The notes beneath the pieces were generated by a model, which saw only the letters and a program-made list of their open reading frames with translations, had not been told where the DNA came from and searched no databases. Positions 1-9,068 of a DNA stretch of 64,000 bases are shown in pieces (position 1 is the first letter of the stretch; the number at the start of each line of letters is the position of its first letter). Source of the stretch: Adhaeribacter pallidiroseus (GTDB lineage Bacteria; Bacteroidota; Bacteroidia; Cytophagales; Hymenobacteraceae); assembly GCF_003340495.1 (NCBI RefSeq), contig NZ_QASA01000001.1, positions 5,642,001-5,706,000 of the forward strand, written 5' to 3'. Made by a program: the position numbers and the translations under genes.

Positions 1-127
1 TTTCTTTTTACTTTATTTTATATACACTGGGTTTGAAATTTATCACATTCTGACTAACTTGCGCCAAAATTCAAAAAAGCAATTATAACCTTTTTCGTGT
101 AAATAAAGGTTTTTATATAAAAGTCTC

Positions 128-1186
128 TTGATGAAGAAGTTACTTGTTTTACTATTTTCGTTCTTTTCTTTTGTTACCATTGCTGCTGAGCCCGCGAACG
201 AAGATGCTGCCTTTGATCCGGGCAGCATGATTACGCACCACATTAGTGATGAGCATAGTTGGGAATTCGCGCACGGAACTACCTTGCATTTGCCCGTTAT
301 TTTGTTCGGTAAAAATGGATTAGAAATATTTTCTTCGGGTAACTTCTATAACGAGCAGCATGAGTTAGTGCCTTATAAAGGTTACGTACTAGAGCACGGG
401 CATATTTATTATGCTAACGAAGAAGGAGAACCTTTGACGGAAACTACTGCCGACGGTAAAGAAAAGCACGTTGGGCCGTTAGATTTCTCTATAACTAAAA
501 ACGTGGCTTCGTTATTTTTAAGCGTTGCTTTATTATTAATTATTTTCTTTACCATAGCGGGCCGTTATAAGTCTAATCGGGGCAAAGCTCCCCGGGGCAT
601 TCAATCTTTCTTTGAACCAATCATTTTGTTTGTCCGGGATGATATTGCTAAGCCAAATATTGGTCCGAAATACGAACGCTATGTGCCTTACTTACTCACC
701 ATATTCTTCTTTATCTGGTTTAATAACTTGTTAGGTTTAATGCCAGGTGGCGCTAACTTAACCGGTAACATTGCAGTTACTTTGGTACTGGCGGTATTTA
801 CTTTGCTTATTACCTTATTCAGCTCTAACAAAGCTTACTGGGCGCATATTTTTAATACTCCCGGCGTGCCTGCTGCATTATTACCCATTATGGTACCCAT
901 TGAGTTAGTTGGTATTTTAACAAAGCCCTTCTCTTTAATGGTCCGGTTATTTGCTAATATTACCGCTGGTCACATTATTATTCTAAGTTTATTTTCCCTC
1001 ATATTTATTTTCAAAAGTTTTGCTCTTGGGCCGGTAAGTGTGGCTTTTGCCGTCTTCATGAACTTCCTGGAGTTGTTCGTGGCTCTATTGCAGGCCTATG
1101 TTTTTACCTTATTAACGTCTATGTATTTTGGTGGGGCTGTGGAAGAACATGACCACGCTGACGACATGGGGCATGGCGGACACTAA
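128..1186 (+). CDS. atpB: F0F1 ATP synthase subunit a
   Basis: This is the membrane stator subunit that forms the two proton half-channels beside the c-ring. The protein has 352 residues. It opens with a signal-like hydrophobic stretch (residues 3-18) and a soluble N-terminal extension of about 110 residues, as in Bacteroidota subunit a. The conserved membrane core follows. The essential arginine lies in MVRLFANITAGH (Arg273), and the tail is rich in His and Asp (EEHDHADDMGHGGH). It is the first gene of the atpBEFHAG cluster, and atpE follows after 37 bases. The ATG at 128 is followed by a second ATG codon, so the start could be one codon later. Identification is secure. Confidence 0.97.
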   Translation: MMKKLLVLLFSFFSFVTIAAEPANEDAAFDPGSMITHHISDEHSWEFAHGTTLHLPVILFGKNGLEIFSSGNFYNEQHELVPYKGYVLEHGHIYYANEEGEPLTETTADGKEKHVGPLDFSITKNVASLFLSVALLLIIFFTIAGRYKSNRGKAPRGIQSFFEPIILFVRDDIAKPNIGPKYERYVPYLLTIFFFIWFNNLLGLMPGGANLTGNIAVTLVLAVFTLLITLFSSNKAYWAHIFNTPGVPAALLPIMVPIELVGILTKPFSLMVRLFANITAGHIIILSLFSLIFIFKSFALGPVSVAFAVFMNFLELFVALLQAYVFTLLTSMYFGGAVEEHDHADDMGHGGH

Positions 1187-1214
1187 GTTTTTTTTATTTT
1201 TTTTCACTTTTTAA

Positions 1215-1493
<279 letters not shown>

Positions 1494-1506
1494 TTTATAC
1501 CTTATG

Positions 1507-1558
1507 TTTTCAGCCGCCTGGCTTTAAGGGCATGCCTTCCTGACCAGGTGGCTGAAAA
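1507..1558 (+). promoter_or_regulatory. Strong mRNA hairpin between atpE and atpF
   Basis: Bases 1507-1521 pair with 1544-1558 to form a 15-bp stem with a single G-U wobble (TTTTCAGCCGCCTGG against CCAGGTGGCTGAAAA). The enclosed bases contain a second small stem, AAGG with CCTT around CATG. No T-tract follows, so it does not look like an efficient intrinsic terminator. Its position behind the gene for the multicopy c subunit suggests mRNA stabilisation, or partial attenuation that lowers expression of the downstream genes. That role is inferred. Confidence 0.6.
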
Positions 1559-1658
1559 TGGAATGATGAAGTAAGTTCGGCCATCTTGAATTATATACAA
1601 AAGGATAAAAGAATCTACCCTTTCGGGTTTACCTCATAATCTTAAAAATTACTACCTA

Positions 1659-2153
1659 ATGGAATTGATTACCCCTGGTATAGGCCTCATCTTCTGGCAA
1701 ACCATAACCTTTATTGTTGTTTTATTTTTGCTTTCAAAATTTGCCTGGCGCCCCATTATGGCTTCATTGCGCGAGCGGGAGCAATCCATTGAGTCGGCCT
1801 TAAGTATGGCCGAAAGAGCTAAGCTGGAGATGCAAGCCTTAAAAGCTGACAATGAAAAATTATTGCAGGAAGCTCGGGTAGAACGTGATCGGATTTTAAA
1901 AGAAGCTGTCGATAATGGCCGAGCCCTAATTGAAGATGCTAAGAACCGGGCTACCGCCGAAAGTAATCGCATTTTTACTCAAGCAAAAGCCGAAATTGAA
2001 AACGAGAAAAAATCCGCTTTGGCAGAAGTGAAGAATGTAGCCGCTACTGTTTCGATAGAAATAGCGGAGCGTATTTTAAGACATGAGCTTCGTGATACCG
2101 GATCGCAGCAAGCCTTAGTACAAGAATATTTAAAAGATGTAAAATTAAACTAG
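1659..2153 (+). CDS. atpF: F0F1 ATP synthase subunit b
   Basis: This is the peripheral stalk subunit holding F1 to F0. It has 164 residues, the usual length. One N-terminal transmembrane helix (about residues 6-26) begins GLIFWQTITFIVVLFLL. After it comes a long charged helix (about 35-145) rich in Ala, Glu, Lys and Arg, predicted to form the coiled-coil dimer. The spacer before it is 165 bases and holds the hairpin at 1507-1558. The spacer after it contains degenerate TAACTAACCAAC-type repeats. Confidence 0.95.
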   Translation: MELITPGIGLIFWQTITFIVVLFLLSKFAWRPIMASLREREQSIESALSMAERAKLEMQALKADNEKLLQEARVERDRILKEAVDNGRALIEDAKNRATAESNRIFTQAKAEIENEKKSALAEVKNVAATVSIEIAERILRHELRDTGSQQALVQEYLKDVKLN

Positions 2154-2155
2154 TT

Positions 2156-2227
2156 GTTCGTTGTTGTTTAGTTGTTAGAGATAATTAATAACTAACCAAC
2201 CAACATCCAATAACTAACAACCAATAA
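2156..2227. repeat. Degenerate spacer repeat (gttgttagt / taactaac type)
   Basis: The spacer between atpF and atpH is built from variants of GTTGTTxxTTGTT followed by the complementary-looking AACTAACCAACCAAC and AATAACTAACAACCAAT. The two halves are rough inverted copies. Similar low-complexity spacers recur at 11921-11967, 56613-56644 and 62341-62411. Function is unknown. Confidence 0.45.
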
Positions 2228-2233
2228 AAAAAT

Positions 2234-2794
2234 ATGTCTGATGTTAGAGTTGCTTCCCGTTATGCCAAATCGTTGATTGAATTAGCGCAGGAAAGAGGTA
2301 TTCTGGAGAATGTGTATCAGGATATGTTGCTTTTTACAAAAACAGTAACTGCTAGTCGCGACTTAGGTTTAATGCTGCGCAACCCTATTGTAAAGCACGA
2401 TAAGAAGTTAGCCGTATTAAAAGCAATATTTACGGGCAAGGTAAATGATCTAACTTTATCGTTCTTTACCATTATAACGGAAAAAAACCGGGAAGCTGTT
2501 CTTAGTAGCGTAGCAACAGAATTTATAACCCAGTATAATTTGTTAAAAAAAATACAAAAAGCGCAGATTATCACGGCTACTCCACTTACTCCTGAATTAC
2601 GAGCCGAGTTTAATCGCATGGTAATAAATCGGACTGGCATGGAAACGGTAGTTCTGGAAGAAAAAGTAGATCCGGCGTTAATCGGTGGCTTTGTTTTGCG
2701 GATTGGGGATGTACAGATTGATGATTCGGTTAGTACCAGCCTATTGCGCTTAAAAAATAAATTAAAAGATAATTCTTACACTAGTCAATTATAA
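2234..2794 (+). CDS. atpH: F0F1 ATP synthase subunit delta
   Basis: This stator subunit links the b dimer to the top of the alpha/beta hexamer. It has 186 residues. The N-terminal helical domain starts [17 protein letters not shown], the family's characteristic opening. The C-terminal part contains the conserved segment [19 protein letters not shown] with the glycine-rich strand. It ends two bases before the atpA start, so the two genes are almost certainly translated from one message with coupling. Confidence 0.95.
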   Translation: MSDVRVASRYAKSLIELAQERGILENVYQDMLLFTKTVTASRDLGLMLRNPIVKHDKKLAVLKAIFTGKVNDLTLSFFTIITEKNREAVLSSVATEFITQYNLLKKIQKAQIITATPLTPELRAEFNRMVINRTGMETVVLEEKVDPALIGGFVLRIGDVQIDDSVSTSLLRLKNKLKDNSYTSQL

Positions 2795-2796
2795 TC

Positions 2797-4377
2797 ATGG
2801 CAGAAGTTAGACCTGATGAAGTATCAGCGATATTAAGAGAACAGTTATCCAATTTCAGAACCGAAGCCGAGTTAGAAGAAGTAGGAACTGTATTGCAGGT
2901 AGGGGATGGGGTAGCTCGCATCTACGGCTTGTCTAAAGCCCAATCGGGTGAATTGTTAGAATTTGAGAATGGTTTACAAGCGCTAGTTCTAAACTTAGAA
3001 GAAGATAACGTAGGAGCCGTAATGCTCGGTGACTACAGCGAAATAAAAGAAGGTGCTACTGTTAAACGCACCAATAAAATTGCCAGCATTCAAGTAGGTG
3101 ATGCCATGGTAGGCCGGGTAGTAAATACTTTAGGTCTGCCAATTGATGGTAAAGGACCAATTGCTGGACCGTTGTACGATATGCCTTTGGAAAGAAAAGC
3201 TCCTGGGGTAATTTTCCGTCAGCCGGTAAACGAACCGATGCAAACCGGTATTAAGGCGATTGACTCCATGATTCCAATCGGACGGGGGCAGCGGGAATTA
3301 ATCATTGGTGACCGTCAAACTGGAAAGTCCGCGGTTGCTATTGATACTATTATCAATCAAAAAGAATTTTATCAAAGAGGCGAGCCTGTTTTCTGTATTT
3401 ATGTAGCTGTAGGGCAAAAAGCATCTACGGTAGCTCAGGTGGTAAATGCGTTAACGCAAGGTGGCGCTATGGATTACACGGTAGTGGTTTCTGCTGCTGC
3501 TTCTGATCCGGCCCCAATGCAGTTCTTTGCTCCTTTTACCGGCGCAGCTATTGGTGAGTTCTTCCGGGATACCGGTCGTCCGGCGTTAGTGGTATACGAT
3601 GATTTATCTAAACAAGCGGTTGCTTACCGCGAAGTATCTTTATTGTTACGTCGTCCGCCAGGACGGGAAGCTTACCCTGGTGATGTATTTTATCTGCACT
3701 CTCGTTTGTTAGAACGGGCCGCAAAAATTAATGCTTCTGATGAGATTGCCCGGAACATGAACGATTTACCAGAATCGATTAAGCACTTGGTAAAAGGGGG
3801 TGGCTCTTTAACAGCATTGCCTTTAATTGAAACACAAGCTGGTGACGTTTCGGCGTATATTCCCACCAACGTAATCTCTATTACCGATGGCCAGATATTC
3901 CTGGAAACGAACTTGTTTAACTCGGGTATTCGTCCGGCCATTAACGTAGGGATTTCGGTATCGCGGGTAGGCGGAAATGCCCAAATTAAATCCATGAAAA
4001 AAGTAGCCGGTACATTAAAGCTGGATCAAGCGCAATTCCGGGAATTGGAAGCGTTTGCTAAATTTGGTTCAGACTTAGATGCATCTACTAAATTAACGAT
4101 TGAACGCGGTCGCCGGAATTTGGAAGTGTTGAAACAAGCTCAGTTCTCTCCGGTGCCGGTTGCGCAGCAAGTAGCTATAATTTACTGCTGTACCAACGGT
4201 TTAATTGATGATGTGCCAGTAAACGAAGTAAGAAACTTTGAACAAGAGTTTCTGCGTAGCATGGAACTGAACCACCGGGATGCTTTAGACCTATTGCGTG
4301 CAGGTAAGTTAGAAGAAGGCGCCATTGGAGCCATTAAACAAGTTGCGAAAGAAGTTTCGGCGAGATACAAAAAATAA
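2797..4377 (+). CDS. atpA: F0F1 ATP synthase subunit alpha
   Basis: This is the non-catalytic nucleotide-binding subunit of F1. It has 526 residues. A beta-barrel N-terminal domain is followed by the P-loop GDRQTGKS at about residues 171-178. The alpha signature [35 protein letters not shown] appears in part around residues 265-290, with the arginine finger in the SVSRVGG segment. A helical C-terminal domain ends the protein. The catalytic beta subunit gene is not next to it in this window. Confidence 0.98.
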   Translation: MAEVRPDEVSAILREQLSNFRTEAELEEVGTVLQVGDGVARIYGLSKAQSGELLEFENGLQALVLNLEEDNVGAVMLGDYSEIKEGATVKRTNKIASIQVGDAMVGRVVNTLGLPIDGKGPIAGPLYDMPLERKAPGVIFRQPVNEPMQTGIKAIDSMIPIGRGQRELIIGDRQTGKSAVAIDTIINQKEFYQRGEPVFCIYVAVGQKASTVAQVVNALTQGGAMDYTVVVSAAASDPAPMQFFAPFTGAAIGEFFRDTGRPALVVYDDLSKQAVAYREVSLLLRRPPGREAYPGDVFYLHSRLLERAAKINASDEIARNMNDLPESIKHLVKGGGSLTALPLIETQAGDVSAYIPTNVISITDGQIFLETNLFNSGIRPAINVGISVSRVGGNAQIKSMKKVAGTLKLDQAQFRELEAFAKFGSDLDASTKLTIERGRRNLEVLKQAQFSPVPVAQQVAIIYCCTNGLIDDVPVNEVRNFEQEFLRSMELNHRDALDLLRAGKLEEGAIGAIKQVAKEVSARYKK

Positions 4378-4501
4378 TTTAAATTCAGTAGTTCGGCTCT
4401 GTAATACTGGAGTGGCAATTACTTAATTTACTAATAAGTTAGAGTCAGAGGGCAAAGTGCATATTAATGTAATTTCCCTTTTACATATCTAAAAACAATA
4501 A

Positions 4502-5398
4502 ATGGCCAGTTTAAAAGAAGTACGAAGTCGAATTGTTTCGGTAACCTCCACCCAGCAAATTACCAAGGCAATGAAAATGGTGGCGGCGGCTAAATTACGG
4601 CGGGCGCAAGATAATATTATCCGAATGCGGCCTTACGCACAACGTTTAGGCAGCATTCTAGCGAATTTGTCTCGTTTAACGGATGATTCTACGTCTAACG
4701 TGTACGCCGAGCGACGGGAAATTAATCGGGTATTGGTGGTAGTTATTACTTCGGACCGAGGTTTGGCAGGAGCTTTTAACAGCAATGTTTTAAAAGCAGT
4801 TAACAGCTTAGTAAATGAGCAATATAGCCGCCAAATGGCAGCCGGTCAAGTAGATTTCTTAGCCATTGGCCGACGCGGACACGATTATTTATCTAAACGG
4901 GGATCTAAGTTAATAGGTAATTATACGCACGTTTTTGCGCAACTTTCGTTCGATACGGTTAGGGTAGCAGCTGAATACGCCATGAATGCTTTTCGGGCGG
5001 GCGAATACGATCAGGTTGATATTGTGTACAACGAATTTAAGAACGTAGCTACCCAAATTATCCGTACAGAGCAATTTTTGCCTATTCAGGAGCACGCACC
5101 TGTTGTATCGGCAACCAACACGACCACGAATACAGATTATATCTTTGAGCCGTCGAAAGAGCAGATTATTGCGGAATTAATTCCTAAATCGTTGAAGATA
5201 CAATTCTATAAAGCAGTTCTGGAATCTAATGCTTCCGAACACGGGGCTCGAATGACCGCTATGGACAAAGCAACAGACAATGCAGGTGAATTGTTAAAAC
5301 AATTAAAATTAACGTACAACCGTTCGCGCCAAGCGGCTATTACCACCGAAATCCTCGAGATTGTTGGCGGAGCAGAAGCGTTGGCTGCAAGCAGATAA
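4502..5398 (+). CDS. atpG: F0F1 ATP synthase subunit gamma
   Basis: This is the central rotor shaft that turns inside the alpha/beta hexamer. It has 298 residues. The N-terminal helix contains the conserved ITKAMKMVAAAKLRRAQ, and the Rossmann-like middle domain begins VVVITSDRGLAGAFN. The C-terminal helix has MTAMDKATDNAGELL and ends TTEILEIVGGAEAL. A 124-base spacer separates it from atpA, and an intrinsic terminator follows at 5421-5454. The cluster therefore ends here without atpD and atpC. Confidence 0.97.
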   Translation: MASLKEVRSRIVSVTSTQQITKAMKMVAAAKLRRAQDNIIRMRPYAQRLGSILANLSRLTDDSTSNVYAERREINRVLVVVITSDRGLAGAFNSNVLKAVNSLVNEQYSRQMAAGQVDFLAIGRRGHDYLSKRGSKLIGNYTHVFAQLSFDTVRVAAEYAMNAFRAGEYDQVDIVYNEFKNVATQIIRTEQFLPIQEHAPVVSATNTTTNTDYIFEPSKEQIIAELIPKSLKIQFYKAVLESNASEHGARMTAMDKATDNAGELLKQLKLTYNRSRQAAITTEILEIVGGAEALAASR

Positions 5399-5420
5399 TT
5401 TTTGAATTTTTAAATCTTAA

Positions 5421-5454
5421 GTAAAAAGGCTCTTATTAGTAGGAGCCTTTTTAC
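5421..5454 (+). terminator. Terminator of the atp cluster
   Basis: A perfect 12-bp stem (GTAAAAAGGCTC at 5421-5432 with its complement at 5443-5454) closes on a 10-base loop. The descending arm carries a run of five T. It lies 22 bases past the atpG stop. Confidence 0.8.
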
Positions 5455-5515
5455 TTTAATCTGTTTTTAGGATTTTAACTGAGTTTATGCAATTGTTAAA
5501 TGTTACATTAATCTA

Positions 5516-5545
5516 TTGGGAATAATAAGTTGTAGTTTATTTTTG
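5516..5545 (+). promoter_or_regulatory. Candidate Bacteroidota-type promoter for the PafA-like gene
   Basis: TTG at 5516-5518 (-33) is separated by 19 bases from TATTTTTG at 5538-5545, an exact match to the Bacteroidota -7 consensus TAnnTTTG. The start codon at 5573 lies 28 bases downstream. The call rests on motif and spacing only. Confidence 0.5.
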
Positions 5546-5572
5546 TACGCATTGTAAAATTAGATACTGGTT

Positions 5573-7270
5573 TTGTTCAAACAAATATTCGTGAAAAGAT
5601 ACATTTCATTTCCATATAGCAGCCTGCTTGGTTGCCTTCTGCTATTATCTACCGCCGTTTTTGCCCAAAAGAAAAGTAAAAAAGAAAACACTAGTGTACT
5701 AGCCAGGCCCAAATTAGTCGTGGGGATTGTGGTTGACCAGATGCGTTATGACTACTTGTACCGATATTGGGATAAGTATGGAGAAGGTGGTTTCAAAAGG
5801 TTGATGCAGCAAGGCTTTAATTTTAAAAATACGCATTATAACTACGTACCAACCGCTACGGCACCAGGTCATACTTCTATTTATACTGGAACAACTCCGG
5901 GAAGACACGGAATAATTGGCAATAACTGGTACGTTCGCGAAACTGGTAAATCTATCTACTGTACCGACGATTTAACGGTAAAAGGAGTAGGCACTACTGC
6001 GGACGCTGGTAAAATGTCTCCGGCCAATATGCTGGCTACCACTATTACGGATGAACTGAAACTCGCAACGAATCAACAAGCAAAAGTAATTGGCGTTTGC
6101 ATTAAAGACCGGGGATCCATATTGCCAGCGGGGCATGCGGCTAATGCTGCTTACTGGTACGATTCGGAGGTAAAAGGCTTTATATCCAGTACTTTTTACA
6201 TGACCCAATTACCAGCCTGGGTGCAGCAATTCAATAACCGGAACTTACCTAATACTTATTTAAAAAATCCCTGGACAACGCTTTTGCCAGTAGCTCAATA
6301 TACCGAAAGTACGCCCGACGATAATAATTTTGAAAATACCTTTGTAGGCGAAGACCGCCCAGTTTTCCCCCACAACTTACCAGAACTTCAAGCAAAAAAC
6401 CCGGATATCTTCCGCACAACTCCGTTTGGGAATACCTACACCAAAGATTTTGCCATTGAAACTTTAAAGGCCGAAAAGATGGGTCAGGGAAATTTCACTG
6501 ATTTTTTAGCACTAAGTTTCTCCAGTACAGATTATGTTGGTCATCATTTCGGGCCAAACTCGATTGAGGTAGAAGATACGTACCTTCGGTTAGATAAAGA
6601 CTTAGCCGATTTTCTTCAATTCTTAGATTCGTATATCGGAAAAGATAACGTATTAATTTTTCTGACGGCCGATCATGCCGCCGCTAATAATGTAGCGTAT
6701 TTGAATTCGTTAAGAATACCCGCTGATAGTGAAGCACCCAAAAATACACAGGATTCCTTAAAGCAATATTTAAACACGCAGTATGGGGTGGGCAATTGGG
6801 TAGAGGCGTACATTAACCAGCAAGTGTATTTAAATCATAAGCTTATAAAAAGTAAGAAAATTAATTTACCCGAAATACAGCAAAAAGTAGCCGACTATCT
6901 GTTACAGTTTAATAGCGTTCAGCGGACTATAACGGCCACTACGCTCATGCAATCGAACTGGGCCAGTGGGTTAATCAGTTTTGTGGCGAATGGCTATTTC
7001 CCAAAACGGTCTGGCGACGTAATGGTAACTCTACAACCTGGTTGGATAGAAGGCTATTCTGGTAGATTAACCAAGGGAACTACGCACGGCACATCGGGCA
7101 ATTATGACACGCATGTGCCCTTATTGTGGTACGGCTGGAAGGTAAAGCCCGGTGAATCGGCTCACCCAGCCAGTATTACGGATATTGCTCCTACGGTGGC
7201 CTATGCCTTATCTATTCAGGAACCAAATGCATGTTCCGGGCAGCCATTGCAGGAAGTTTTACGTTATTAG
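5573..7270 (+). CDS. PafA-like secreted alkaline phosphatase
   Basis: This is an exported phosphomonoesterase of the alkaline phosphatase superfamily that likely releases phosphate from organic esters in the periplasm. It has 565 residues, with a signal peptide (about residues 14-32, ending VFAQ). The Flavobacteria-type PafA active-site set is visible. There is a metal Asp in VDQMRYD, the nucleophile Thr96 in TATAPGH, Asn in GNNWY, and Lys/Arg in KDRG. Further ligands are Asp/His in TDYVGHHFG and TADHAA, and a His in THGTSGNYDTHVP. The KDRG pair is what separates phosphate monoesterases of this type from diesterases. Translation starts at TTG 5573; a GTG at 5591 would also keep the signal peptide. 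Confidence 0.88.
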   Translation: MFKQIFVKRYISFPYSSLLGCLLLLSTAVFAQKKSKKENTSVLARPKLVVGIVVDQMRYDYLYRYWDKYGEGGFKRLMQQGFNFKNTHYNYVPTATAPGHTSIYTGTTPGRHGIIGNNWYVRETGKSIYCTDDLTVKGVGTTADAGKMSPANMLATTITDELKLATNQQAKVIGVCIKDRGSILPAGHAANAAYWYDSEVKGFISSTFYMTQLPAWVQQFNNRNLPNTYLKNPWTTLLPVAQYTESTPDDNNFENTFVGEDRPVFPHNLPELQAKNPDIFRTTPFGNTYTKDFAIETLKAEKMGQGNFTDFLALSFSSTDYVGHHFGPNSIEVEDTYLRLDKDLADFLQFLDSYIGKDNVLIFLTADHAAANNVAYLNSLRIPADSEAPKNTQDSLKQYLNTQYGVGNWVEAYINQQVYLNHKLIKSKKINLPEIQQKVADYLLQFNSVQRTITATTLMQSNWASGLISFVANGYFPKRSGDVMVTLQPGWIEGYSGRLTKGTTHGTSGNYDTHVPLLWYGWKVKPGESAHPASITDIAPTVAYALSIQEPNACSGQPLQEVLRY

Positions 7271-7332
7271 AACGAAACATTCAATTATTGGAAGATATTA
7301 TAACAGATAGTGTCGCAGTTCGGGATAAATCG

Positions 7333-7340
7333 TATTTTTG
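7333..7340 (+). promoter_or_regulatory. Possible -7 element for ppa
   Basis: TATTTTTG matches TAnnTTTG and lies 38 bases before the ppa ATG. No TTTG or TTG sits at the expected -33 distance, so support is weak. Confidence 0.3.
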
Positions 7341-7378
7341 TGTGATTTATTTTAATAAAATCATTATTGATATTTTAA

Positions 7379-7942
7379 ATGACAAGAAAAAATAACCCCT
7401 GGCACAGTGTGAAGTTTGGCGAGAACGCGCCAGAAGTAGTTACTGGTATTATTGAAATACCAAAAGGTTCTAAAGCAAAATATGAATTAGATAAAGACAG
7501 TGGTTTATTAAAATTAGACCGCGTTTTGTTTTCATCGGTTCATTATCCGGCTAATTACGGGTTCATTCCGCAAACGTATTGCGATGATAGTGACCCGCTG
7601 GATATCTTAGTAATTTGCTCTATTGATGTACATCCGATGTGTATTATCGAAGCCAAAGTAATTGGGGTAATGCAGATGATTGATAACAACGAAGAGGATG
7701 ACAAAATCATTGCCGTGGCTAAGAATGATATGTCCGTAAATCACATTAGTGATATCTCGCAATTGCCCCCGCATACTTTATTAGAAATCCGTCGCTTTTT
7801 TGAGGATTATAAAAAACTCGAAAACAAAGAAGTAGTGGTAGAACAGTTTTTAGGTAGAGAGCAGGCTTACGAAATTATTAACAAAAGCATTGAGTTATAT
7901 AATACTACTTTCCGGAATAAACCTGAATTAACCGAAAGATAA
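7379..7942 (+). CDS. ppa: Inorganic pyrophosphatase (family I)
   Basis: This cytoplasmic enzyme hydrolyses pyrophosphate to phosphate and pulls biosynthetic reactions forward. It has 187 residues, normal for family I. The metal-binding signature is DSDPLDILV (usual DGDPLDVLV, with Gly replaced by Ser). Further family blocks are [29 protein letters not shown] and EEDDKIIAV. It follows a phosphatase gene and is closed by a clear terminator at 8001-8030, so it is probably its own transcription unit. Confidence 0.96.
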   Translation: MTRKNNPWHSVKFGENAPEVVTGIIEIPKGSKAKYELDKDSGLLKLDRVLFSSVHYPANYGFIPQTYCDDSDPLDILVICSIDVHPMCIIEAKVIGVMQMIDNNEEDDKIIAVAKNDMSVNHISDISQLPPHTLLEIRRFFEDYKKLENKEVVVEQFLGREQAYEIINKSIELYNTTFRNKPELTER

Positions 7943-8000
7943 TTACGTGATAGGAACGAGTTTCCTGAGTGTAATTAAAAAGCTAAAAAGTTTTACAGAA

Positions 8001-8030
8001 AACCGGCTATTTTTCAATAGCCGGTTTTTT
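8001..8030 (+). terminator. Terminator of ppa
   Basis: A perfect 10-bp stem (AACCGGCTAT at 8001-8010 with ATAGCCGGTT at 8017-8026) has a six-base loop and runs straight into six T. Confidence 0.85.
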
Positions 8031-8166
8031 AGTTTACTAGGTTACAGGCGTTAATTCTAATACTAAAGTAATTGCAGTACCAAATAGTATTAAATTGCAG
8101 AGCAACACGATAAGTGAAACTGCTTTCCGTAATTATAAAATTTAAAAAATCTACTTATTACTATCA

Positions 8167-9036
8167 TTGAGGGTACTTTCTTTTTTCCGGATTATAGGAC
8201 GGGGTATTTTGTTCAGCAATTTGTTTATTGCAACCTGTGCTTTCGGATTAGTATGCCAAACTTATTTATTATTACATTTACCCGTTAGGTATTGGCAAGC
8301 TTGTTTAGCTTTTCTGGCTACCTTTTTTATCTACAACTTGGATGGATTGCTGCCTTATAAGTTTAATCAGAATGTAATAGTATCGGAGCGCAAAGTTTGG
8401 TTAATGAACAACCGAAGCGTTTTGTTATTTTCGATTGGTCTCGCGGCTATAATGGCTGTATTCTTGTTTATCCGCTACGGCCAGCCGCATTATTTTTGGC
8501 TTATTGGGCACTTAGTAGCTATTTCATTCTTTTACTCCTGGCGCATTATCCCGCAAAAAAATGGAGTTTCTATTCCGTTGCGCAACATACCTTTATTAAA
8601 AATTTTTTTAATTGCTTATGTCTGGAGTTGCGTTACGGTAATTCTGCCGTTACTAGCTTTAGCTGTGGATAATTTTCTATTATCTACCAACGTAGGTATA
8701 TTATTTATGCGACGTTTTACTTTTTTGTTTGCTTTAACCTTAGTATTTGATATCCGAGATTATAAAAAAGACAAGATTACCCATACGCTTACTTTCCCGG
8801 GTTTGGTGGGCGTATTTTCAACGAAAGTTTTTGCTTCGCTGTTACTGCTGGTATTTGCCGTTCTCACCTGGTATTCCGAAAGTGGTTCCGCCTTAATACA
8901 TCTGGAGCTATCGGCCGGATTGGCTTTATTAGTGGTATGGTTTAGTACGGAAAACCGGAGCGACTATTATTTTTTAATTTTTGCCGATGGCATGATGCTG
9001 GTTCAATCAATATTAGTATTAATGGCAACTCACTAA
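8167..9036 (+). CDS. UbiA-like integral membrane protein
   Basis: The protein has 289 residues and about eight hydrophobic helices. Residues near 196-205 read FDIRDYKKDK and are followed by TLTFPGLVG. This resembles the second Asp-rich motif of UbiA-type prenyltransferases (DxRDxxxD...T.P...G). The first motif, usually NDxxDxxxD, is reduced here to YNLDGLLPYKFN and lacks the Asp set. It may be a diverged UbiA homologue with altered or lost prenyltransferase activity. It starts with TTG at 8167, and no in-frame ATG near the start gives a better N-terminus. It converges with the nnr gene. The substrate cannot be told. Confidence 0.65.
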   Translation: MRVLSFFRIIGRGILFSNLFIATCAFGLVCQTYLLLHLPVRYWQACLAFLATFFIYNLDGLLPYKFNQNVIVSERKVWLMNNRSVLLFSIGLAAIMAVFLFIRYGQPHYFWLIGHLVAISFFYSWRIIPQKNGVSIPLRNIPLLKIFLIAYVWSCVTVILPLLALAVDNFLLSTNVGILFMRRFTFLFALTLVFDIRDYKKDKITHTLTFPGLVGVFSTKVFASLLLLVFAVLTWYSESGSALIHLELSAGLALLVVWFSTENRSDYYFLIFADGMMLVQSILVLMATH

Positions 9037-9068
9037 GTCAGCTTATTCTTACTGGTAACACCCAAAAT

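Noticed and set aside
43-243. 66-codon minus-strand frame overlapping the start of atpB
   Set aside because: It overlaps a conserved gene, and its translation shows no domain or signal of its own.
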